Source: Klebsormidium nitens (Eukaryota > Streptophyta > Klebsormidiophyceae > Klebsormidiales > Klebsormidiaceae). From it: a stretch of 52,096 nt of DNA. The position numbers and the translations under genes were made by a program. The stretch's first letter is position 1. The number at the start of each line of letters is the position of its first letter. Shown piece by piece: positions 11,301-19,900 of this stretch. The notes below the pieces were generated by a model. That model saw only the letters and a list, made by a program, of their open reading frames with translations, was not told where the DNA came from and did not search any database. Location: positions 14,809 through 66,904 of the forward strand of contig DF237466.1 in assembly GCA_000708835.1 (NCBI GenBank), written 5' to 3'.

Positions 11301-12488
11301 CGCTTTAACCAGCCCCGGAACAAGGTCAAAGCCGGGTTACTACATCCTCTCCAGTACGTTGATTGACTGCCCGCTTTAAGATCGCTGCTGAGGTCTTATC
11401 TTAAGCAACTCAGCTTTTCAGACCGTTTTTGTCTGAACCTTTGTGTAAGGCCATCGTGATCTCGAAAGCCGGATTGTTTGAGACTGACACAGCCTCGGCA
11501 ATGATCTCAGATTGGGAGTAATAGCGCGGTGCAATCCCGCGCTTCTTTCTTTTCCACTTCAGCCTTCCTTTCTTTTCTCCTCACTCGGCCACTTCCTGTT
11601 CGTCTTCTCTTTTCTTCCTTTTCGCTTGCCACTTCTGCTCTCTCTTCCAGTTCTTCGACTCGCCTGTCTCCTCTAGCGAGAAGGAAGGTAGGTGTCGCCC
11701 ATTGCAAAACCACAACGGAACGGAACCGCCTCCTTTGCACTTCCTGACTGAAGCCAAGCCGAGCCAACAAGAGTGCCCCAAATGCTCATAATGGTACCGT
11801 AGAAAGTTGTGATCGTTATCTTTGTCGATAGTTCTTATAGTCCCGTGTGCCGGTGGAGTGATAATGTCAGCCGTCCACAGGTCAGGAGTTCGAAACCTGG
11901 TTGATCAAGGATGCCTTTCGCTGGTAGATATTCTTGGATGGCCTTTCGCTGATAGATGAACTTGAGACGCCGTTTCCGTTCAAAAGAGATGCTCTCATCT
12001 CGGGAGCAGACTCTTTTTTTGGATGTAGGGTGATCACGACTCAACAGCTTTCATCGTTCTTCTATCTCACAACGGACAACTGCACATAACGAAGCCTGAT
12101 TCGGCATGGGTTAGATGCCCTTCTGCCATACCCGACTAGTTGAGTGCTGTTTAAACAACCCGTTAACCGAGGCGCAAACCCTTCCTGTGATCTGTACTAC
12201 AGGAGCTGAAGAATGGGCGCCTGGCCATGGTCTCCTTTATCGGTTTCCTCTGGCAGTACCTACTGTTTGAGTGCTGGTTAAACAACCCGTTAGCCGAGGC
12301 GCAAACCCTTTTTGTGATCTGTACTACAGGAGCTGAAGAATGGGCGCCTGGCCATGGTCTCCTTTATCGGTTTCCTCTGGCAGTACCTGGAAACCGGCGA
12401 GGGTCCCATCACAAACCACACCAAACACTTGGCGGACCCCAGCGCCAACTGGCTCTTCAACGGCAGCCCGATCGTGTGGCCCAACTGA
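8343..12488 (+). CDS. Light-harvesting chlorophyll-binding protein with Asn ligand in helix B (LHC2)
   Basis: Five exons: 8343-8434, 9100-9300, 9974-10181, 11007-11198 and 12330-12488 (TGA), giving 283 aa. The N-terminus ([20 protein letters not shown]) is transit-peptide-like. A longer in-frame ATG lies at 8244, but 8343 has a better context. Core motifs are [20 protein letters not shown], helix [19 protein letters not shown], helix [22 protein letters not shown] and helix [20 protein letters not shown], then [19 protein letters not shown]. Helix B carries Asn where most LHCs have His. In plant LHCA3 and LHCA4 this Asn ligand is linked to red-shifted chlorophyll. Three intron positions match LHC1 (at LP[A/G]|DRGFDPL, before IPTS, and before E[I/L]KNGRLAM). 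The last exon's 5' edge is duplicated just upstream, and intron 3 starts with an 18-bp minisatellite. Confidence 0.87.
10186..10311 (+). repeat. 18-bp minisatellite at start of LHC2 intron 3
   Basis: Seven tandem units of about 18 bp (consensus CTTGCCTATGCCCCTTCA) begin four bases after the proposed GTGACT donor. Units differ by single substitutions only, so the array is young or homogenised. Because 18 is a multiple of three and the exon frame stays open, intron retention would add six-residue units reading roughly TCLCPF before a stop near 10460. The true donor should be checked because the array abuts it. Confidence 0.9.
10788..10840. repeat. Perfect 14-bp inverted repeat (hairpin) in LHC2 intron 3
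   Basis: TGAGAGACACGGAG at 10788-10801 is matched by its exact reverse complement at 10827-10840, with a 25-nt loop. It lies inside the intron, so it could form an RNA stem, or be the footprint of a small element. No poly-T follows, so it is not a bacterial-type terminator. Confidence 0.75.
12140..12388 (+). repeat. 127-bp tandem duplication of intron end plus 5' edge of last LHC2 exon
   Basis: Copies at 12140-12261 and 12267-12388 each hold about 63 nt of intron, the acceptor CTGTACTACAG and the first 59 nt of the exon encoding helix A. The 59 exonic bases are identical between copies; the intronic part differs at about four or five positions. The annotated CDS uses the second acceptor (exon start 12330). 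The first acceptor (exon start 12203) would read helix A, then shift frame, since 127 is not a multiple of three, and stay open to a stop at 12571. Confidence 0.9.
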
Positions 12489-14510
12489 TAGCGTATCAGT
12501 ACCGCCCAGAGATAGAAAGTTGTATAAGCTCCATAGGTTTGGCTTGGAACCCAGCTCATGTAAGTAGCTAGATTCCGACTGGGCGAATGCATTGCATGGC
12601 ACTTGTGTGCAGGGGGCGTCAGCGGCTTGGACTTCGAGGTCCCTTTCGTGCGACCGGACGCACGTTGCAGGACGGTAGAAGTTGGGTTACCGTCACCTGG
12701 ATTTGAAACACAGTTTATTGACGCTACCTTTGTACATAACCAAGGCTGATTGACAACGATTCTTATACTTGACCGACCTTTCGCGTTGTGATCGAAACGA
12801 ATCATGTGACAATGTCTCTACGATTCAAAAGTGCTCCACCCCCTAGTATTGCCCAGCATTTTGAGCAAAGCTAGAATACCGCCACGGACTTTGGTGCCTT
12901 TTCCTTCTATTCAACACCCTCCGAAGCGCTTCGCGAGGCCCAGTGCGAGTGGGCGCCGTTCGGCCATTCCCATGGCCCCAGAACATGACGGCCACGTGGC
13001 AAAACCGCGGCGCGGCCGATCCATCAAAGCAGCGAACCTTACTCACGGGATATGTAAATCTCAGAACCCCAATTGGAAGTACTGAAAACCGGACACGAAA
13101 TCCGGACACGAACTAAGAGCGTCCGCTTTAAGGGCGATCCCAGTCTTAAACTCATTCTCCATCCAGATCGGCAGCGCACTGAAAACAGAGGCGCTTTAGG
13201 AGCGCCGCCGCTCTCAACGCGCATGATGGAATCAGGGGCGAATGTGCTTGAATTGTCCGGTTTTCTAGGTCGGAATGTACTGAAAACGCGTAATTTAAGA
13301 GCGAACGTCGGAAACCTTAAACATGAATGAAACGGGTTCTAACGATGCTTAAGAGCGGTACGGTCTGCTTAGCTAGCGGACTGTCCTACATGCTGGGAGG
13401 CGTTGCTCTCTAATATGGCACTATCTTACTTGCCAAATGGGAAAGATGGCGCTCAGGGTCCTGCACCATACGCTATACGTACTGCCAATCTCTACAGTGA
13501 TACTGCGCTACTACAAATGCACTCCAAGTCCCTCATGTCGACCTTGCGTAAACATTCGACAAGTATACACGCGTCATGCAGGGGTTCGCAGCTTGTTGAT
13601 GTAGAAATCGAGACAGGTGCAAGTGGGATTAAGAACTGCAGATTTCGCAAATGACTGGCAAGACCGCAGTGCGGCTGCCTGTATAGCCGCTAGGTTGCAT
13701 GCAGATTGAAGCACCTGCAAGGCATGTCGCGGGGGCAGTCTGACCAACGCGCTGCTCAAGTTGGCAACTTGCAAGTTAAGTCGATCGGGACTTTGGCGCC
13801 TAAGTTTGGTCTTTAGCACGCAGACACAGACGGTCGATCCTCCATTAGATCGTCGTGTCCGACCAATCATGCTATCATAACTTCAATTAACGAACTGCGT
13901 CCATGCAAGTACGTACGTCGAAATACGAAGTGCAAAGTAGGTTCGACTATGAAGTCACGTGTGAGGTGGCGGGAACGTACCGGCGGAGGTGTTTAAGCAA
14001 CTTGGTTGCAGCTGCGTGCACGGCCCGCATAAAAACTCCACTTTATACGAAACACTCATGGTGCCCCTGCGGACCTGAATATATGTATGAGCATGCATTC
14101 CTTACGCGCAGACGCCATTCGTTCAACATGGATCGGATATACTCAATGGACCGTATTGAATATGCACGTCCGACGAGCTAGAAGCTCTGAGTTTAATTCC
14201 GCTTAATTTTGCGAGTTGCCAATACTTGCATACGACGAGGAACAAAATTGTTTTTGCACGGTCATGTGGAGGATCAACGGATTCAACTCTAGAATCTGCA
14301 TGCAAACCGGATGCACCTTCACATTGAATGAATGCTTGGAACGTGCCAATAATACTTTTCCGCGTCCAAACACAGCCTCAACGAATTTACTATCAGCCCT
14401 TGGCATATTTTCTATCTTTTCTTTCTAGCAAAACCAACTTTCGCATTTGTAACAAGCGCATCTGCTAAAAGCTCTCGTGCTCAGCAATCCGCTTATGCGG
14501 CACATCCGAT
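12489..14510. other. Convergent intergenic spacer
   Basis: Spacer between the 3' ends of LHC2 (+) and the Tyr-rich gene (-). No convincing exon was found. Two short related stretches containing GTACTGAAAAC(C/G) and TTTAAG(A/G)GCGA occur near 13078-13140 and 13270-13325. A dispersed repeat copy occupies about 13555-13830. Confidence 0.55.
13555..13830. repeat. Dispersed repeat, copy 2
   Basis: Partner of the repeat at 2690-2950, in the same orientation and diverged by substitutions and indels. Conserved blocks include GCAGTGCGGCTGCCTGT, TTGAAGCACCTG, GTTGGCAACTTGCAA and GCACGCAGACAC. No coding capacity or terminal repeats can be seen. Confidence 0.65.
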
Positions 14511-16401
14511 TTATTGAGCAGGCGGAGCAGACCAATGGCTGGGATCATACGGGGTCCCGTACACTTGCATGTTATACATTTGCTGCTGGTACGTGACGTG
14601 GGTTGGGTCGATGGCGGAAGCGGTCGCTGGCTGGACGGGGCCGTAAACGGGGGCGCCGTAGTGAATCGGGGGAGCCTGCACCATAAGCGGATCTTCGGTC
14701 ATACACCGGGCCATCCTTGCAAGGGGCTTGTACAAGCAACTGTGCAATCATGTAATCTATCGCTTTTGGGTGCCTGCCCAAGTGCAGACGACAAAACGGA
14801 AGGACTCAAGCGCCGATGACGTCACCTTCGACACGCGTCTGCTCAAACCCTTCATCAACTCAGCAAGCACTGTTTCGAGCATCTAAACAAGCTGTCAACT
14901 GAAACTTGGTGGAAATTTGAGAAAGACCGGGCTTGGAGAAAGAGAGCCTCAAGAGGATACCAGATCGATAACGGCTACAGATTGCTCCAAGCTTGCAGAT
15001 CCTTCCGAATTGAGATGGGGTCTATAGGGCGCCCGTGTGGTCAAAGCACGTGGGTGAGAAGGACACTAAGCAGAAAACCAACCAGACCTATGCAGAACTC
15101 ACCTGCATTCCGTATGCTCCAACCGGGTGCATAACCGGAGCCATCTGTCCATACGGGTCGTGCGCCAGGTAGCCATGCTGGTACTCGGGCGTCGCATACT
15201 GCGGGTGATAAGGTACGTGTCCCGGTTGATACCCCTCCGCGACCTGGTACGTACCGTAGTACGGGTCGTGCGCATAGTACGCGGTCGGGGGGTGCTCGTA
15301 CACCACGTGCCCTTGAGCGTAGGCCGGTTGGCCGTCCTGGTGGTAGATCGCCCCGGTTACGACTTGACCCGGTTCGTAACCCTGCTGGTGCCCGTACGCT
15401 GCTCCAGCGTCCGCATATGTTCCGGGTACCGCTTCGTATGGCGGCGCTTCGGACGGGTAAAGAGCGCTTAGGTCGGCGGAATATTCACCGGTCGGATCGG
15501 GGTGCTCTTCTCCTAGCAGCTGCTGCCCGGTTGCTAGCTCGCCGGGGGATCCCTCCACAAACGGAGCTTCTAAATGCTCGCGGTCGGGGTCCAAGCCCGG
15601 AGCAAACTGATCCATAACCGGCTCCTCGTACAGCATAATTTCCTGCCCGGCATGCCCGCTTTCTGCGGCAATATCCATCCCTTCCTCGACCGCCACGTGT
15701 TCCATCTCACCCTCTGCCACGGGTCCCATCTCGGCCCCTGCGTCCTCAACGGCCTGGTTAATCGCGTTTGCCTCTGTCCCGTGACTGTCGATTGGCGGGC
15801 AGATATTCTCTACCGCTACTTGCTCCCCACCTGGCGCGATAGCGCTCTCCGACGGATGCCCAGGTAAACCCATCGGGGGCCGCATAACCACCGGCATGGG
15901 TTGGTGCATGACCACCGGCATCTGCATCTGCATGTGCAGATTAGGGGGATAATTAGCCAGATAACCCCGCCCCGTCTGCGGCCGTGCCCGCGTGCGCCCC
16001 TTCTTCGCACCCGGCTCTCTTTTCCGCCCCTTCCGCCCACCAACCGGGCTCAAAACCTTAACCGGAGGACTAAACCCGTCGTTTCTTGCAGGACATGTTG
16101 ACGATGGGTTTGGTAAAACCGGGATCTCAACCGCTGGGTCAACTGGCTGGTCGACCGGTAAGTGAACCCGATCACCTTGGTCAACTGGCACAACTGCGAG
16201 CGGGTTTGGGTTTGAGGTAACCGGCGGCGACTTTTTCCGTAGGGCCGCTTTTTCCGCGCGAGCTTCGGCTGCGATTCGCAGCGCCTCCTGAGCTGCGCGC
16301 GCCGCCTCTAGTTTCCGCTCCTCCTTGGCCTTCTTTTCCAGAATTCGCGCGGCCTTCCGTTCCTGCCGATGTGAAGTCGAGATTGTTAGCGGACGCCCCA
16401 T
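14511..16401 (-). CDS. Tyr/Pro/Gln-rich low-complexity protein with N-terminal charged helix
   Basis: Two exons, 16401-15103 and 14675-14511 (TAA), joined in phase 0 across a GTGAGT...GCAG intron, give 487 aa. I do not recognise a family. Residues about 10-60 are a highly charged Arg/Lys/Glu/Ala stretch (RQERKAARILEKKAKEERKL) predicted as a long helix or coiled coil. Then come a basic patch (GGRKGRKREPGAKKGRTRAR) that could be a nuclear signal, a Met/Pro stretch, an acidic middle (EGEMEHVAVEEGMD), and a C-terminal third rich in Tyr, Gln, Gly and Pro (DPYYGTYQVAEGYQPGHV). The last resembles prion-like or phase-separating RNA-binding proteins; that role is inference. The frame stays open upstream of ATG 16401 to an acceptor-like CCAG at 16432, so an upstream exon is possible. 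Confidence 0.7.
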
Positions 16402-16951
16402 TGAGCTCCCGGACTGAGATCGTGACAACGACTGGAAAAATTCTGGAAACCAACTGCCGGAATTTTGGACGGGGCGCTACTTTTGGGACACTTGTTGCAG
16501 AGGGTGTCAAGCTGACTTTCCATAACGGTTCGCAAAGCAGCGAGAAATGAAAAATGGTGGCTAACTTGATCACGTGGATATACGAACGCTACCACGTCAG
16601 CTGTGTTCCTGTCGCGCTGCCAAGAGCCCTCTCCTACTTCGACACTCCAAGTTGCGACTCATCTCAAATCAACGCGGACTTCAGTTGCATCGTGGGGATT
16701 CTTAACGTAGAGCACAGTAGCCCGCCGAAGTACCGACGTAGCCGGGAATTCAGAACGAGGACTTCCTAAATGATGTTGGCAGGAAAACTCGACGAGAGAA
16801 GCCAGCAGGCTAACACGCGCCAAGGCCTGGCTTCTGAACCCATTGACGTTTTTAAACCCCAAAAGTGAAAACAGAACTCGATCAAACAAGTAGCAGGCAC
16901 TTTGAGCCAACGCCTTGAATTCAATCCTACAACAGGGTTCAGGTTGCTTAC
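16402..16951. other. Spacer between Tyr-rich gene and kelch gene
   Basis: This 550-bp stretch must contain the 5' leader of the Tyr-rich gene and the 3' end of the kelch gene. The terminal kelch exon or stop is not resolved here. Reading through the GTAAGC donor at 16951 gives a stop at 16766. A short exon after a TTCAG near 16845 is another possibility. Confidence 0.4.
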
Positions 16952-19900
16952 CGCTGCTGCGATCGCGGCTGCTTGCTGGTCCTCGGCCCTCTTCTTGAGG
17001 GCGAGCACCTGGGCAATCGCCAGAAACTTGGGGTTGCTGCTGTACAGGAATCCGCGCAGCTGCTGGCCGCCCACCGCCGCCGAGATCGAGAAGCCCGTCT
17101 GGAGCAGGTCCTCGATCTGCACTCGCAGATTTGCAAAATTTGTGTGTTCGCGCCTAGGAATTTGATTTTCTGAGTTGATGTCCATCGGACATACTTTTCT
17201 TGTCCAGATGGTGAGATCACTGCTGCCGACATCGAGAAGGCGGTGTGGAGCAAGTCTCCGATCTGCAACAAGCGGTTTTGCGATTCGTTTGTTTGCTCCG
17301 ACGCGTTCTGAAATGTAGTCGCTGTGGTTGCATACGAGAATAGGGATGGATTTTCGAGTACAGAGTTTGAGAAAGTGAAGAAGTGGGCGGCCTTCTCGGT
17401 TGAGGGAAACGACGAGAGCGTTGAAAGGTTTCTTTATGGGACCAGCAAGAAGGAAGGAGTTCGGCCGTTGATATCATCAAGACTCTTTGCAATTCAATGA
17501 AAAGAGTGGTGATAGCTCCTCGTGATGGTGGATCTTTCATGAGGCGTCAATCTCGCATAAGGGCTCTCTCGAGACTACGAAGATACATACAAGATCGCAC
17601 AGGTGACGCCAAACGCCTCTTTGCAAAGTGTCCTTGAATGGCGTTTTGCAACGGCACACGCAGACGCGTTCTCAGCCCTTAGAGACGGCTCGCTGACGCC
17701 TGCAATCCTCATTAAAGCTCTGGGCGAGTGTAAACCGCAACTAGCAAACGGAACTGGAACCAAGTTGTAAAACCCATACCGCCGAGGTGGAGATCGTTGA
17801 TTGGTACGAACCAAGTTGCTGCTTCTCAAACCGTGCGAAAGCACACGCGCGGTACGCCCTCTTCTCGCAGAAGCTAGATCGTTTTCAGAAGCGCTGAAAG
17901 TAGTTTTTGAGCGCTGACGTCACCTTGATGTCAATGGTCTCCTTGGGCGGCTCCTCCTTGATCTCCGGGACCTTGATGAGGGCCCATCCGCCGAATCTTT
18001 CCCCCGCAACGATCTCTGTGCAAATGGGTGAAAAACGTGTTTCCTTGGGATACTAGGGCCACCCGTAATGTCAGCGAAATAAGCGCCTGAAGCGAAGCAA
18101 ACGATCTAGGGAACGGCTGAGATCAAAGTGGTAGCTGGATTAGCAGTCAATGGAGGGCCGAAATCTGGATACCAGGCTTTTTCTGATCTTGGAAGAGTGT
18201 GTGACGTTATATGCCCCAGTAGGAGGAAAAAGCGTGTAACCTTGAGATACTAAGGGCTACCCATTAATCCACTAAAATCAGCGCCTGAAGCGCCAGCAAA
18301 CTATCAAAGGATCGGCAGGGATCAGAGTGGTAGCTTAAATAGCAGGCTTTTTCTTATTTGAAGAGTATTTGACATTATAGGCCCAGTAGAGAACAGGAAC
18401 ACGCTCACGACCAGCGCATACCGCCAATTTGAGGAAATTCAAAGCCAATAGCAAGCCGGAAAGATGTTCGGATGTGGCGGCCGAGCAGCATCATAAAGCA
18501 GAAGTCTACAAGAAAAGTTGCGGACATCCTATTTACCAAAATCGAGCGAAGGAGAGGGCAGATGCAGGCGGAACCGAGTCCCGGTATAACGACTGCAACA
18601 ATCCTCAAAACGAGAAAAGGGCTTAACTTACCAGCCCCGTCCGCACGATCATGGGGGGCCGCCTCCGCACGAGGATAGGCCCCTTCGGCAGCTTCTCTGC
18701 GTTCCCGCGGCGGCGCAGCCTCTGCGCACCCAAAAACTCTGGAGCTGTCTAGGTGAGACGCGTGGCAGTCAAGGTGGTCATTGCTGACGTCAGCGGCGGG
18801 CTGGAGGGGGTCCGGCGCGGGGGGCCTGTCGTCTGGGTATTGCGGGCCGGCAGGAGCGGCGTGCGGGGTGGGACTGGGGGCGGTTTCTCGGTGTGAATAC
18901 GCAGCTTCTGCTCTTCCGAGGTCGGGAACGGAACCAGTTACACCGGGTTTAGGAAGATCGCTTGAGTTAGCAGAGAGGTCAGAAGGACAATGCTGTAAAT
19001 GCGGCCCGGCAGCCGCTGCTGGGCCGGGCTCTCTACTCAGGAGGGGGTTTCTCACACCGCTTTCTGGTGGGGTCAGGGTTAGCACCGTTGACTGTGGAGG
19101 TGTTGGCAGCACTGGTCTTTCTCGGTTAGGCGGTAAAAGGCTGGCCGGACCTAAACCCGGGGTTAGCGAATCTCTTTCATTGATTTCGTTGGCAGGGGCG
19201 GCAGTTTCTTCGACCCGACTGATGCCGTAGTTATTGCTTAGCCCCTCTTGCGCTGCTGACTGTCCTTCGTCTCTCTCGGCGTGGCTATCGATCGCCAAAC
19301 CTACTCTATTTCCGTTCTCGACAGGTGTGGCCGCACTAGTCGCGACTCCACATAAGCCCACAGATCGCAACGACTCCTCTCGAGGAGCATGACAACTTTT
19401 TGAAGGAGTCCCTTCCGTTTCCCTTATCCCGTTTCCCGTTCCCGTTCTCCCGTTCTCCCTCCGCCCTGTTCCTTCTTCCGTACTAGCAACTCGTACTTGA
19501 GCACCCGCAATTTCGGGCGACACAACTCCTTCCATACGGGCTGGTGGGTCGCCCTGAGGCCCACCGTTTGCTGTTGCTTTCGTCCCCCTACGAACGGGCA
19601 CCAGTTTCTTCGCGCGCACCAGCCCCGTCGGCCGGTAGTGAAGCTCCCTCGCGGAGTAGATTGTCTGCACCCCCGCCGAAACCAGTGTCTTTCCACCCCC
19701 CCGAACCGTGCCCGGAGGTCTTTTTTCACCTTTTTCACCCGGCGGGAGTCCCGTGCAGCCGTTCCTGGACACCCCCTCACGCGCTTCCGACCGACCTTGA
19801 TTTGAAGGTTTGACTCCTAGACTCATGACATGTAGACTTTCCCCTCTCGTCCCATTTGCGTTTATCACTTCTGACCCCCGATCTGGAACCGTACTTCGCT

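Noticed and set aside
11840-11900. tRNA-like or SINE-like stretch with AGTTCGAAACC
   Set aside because: The B-box-like motif is present, but the T arm pairs over only four bases with a nine-base loop. No anticodon arm or acceptor stem can be drawn.
19424-19813. ORFs on both strands inside the large kelch exon
   Set aside because: Shadows of the GC-rich, low-complexity exon in other frames.
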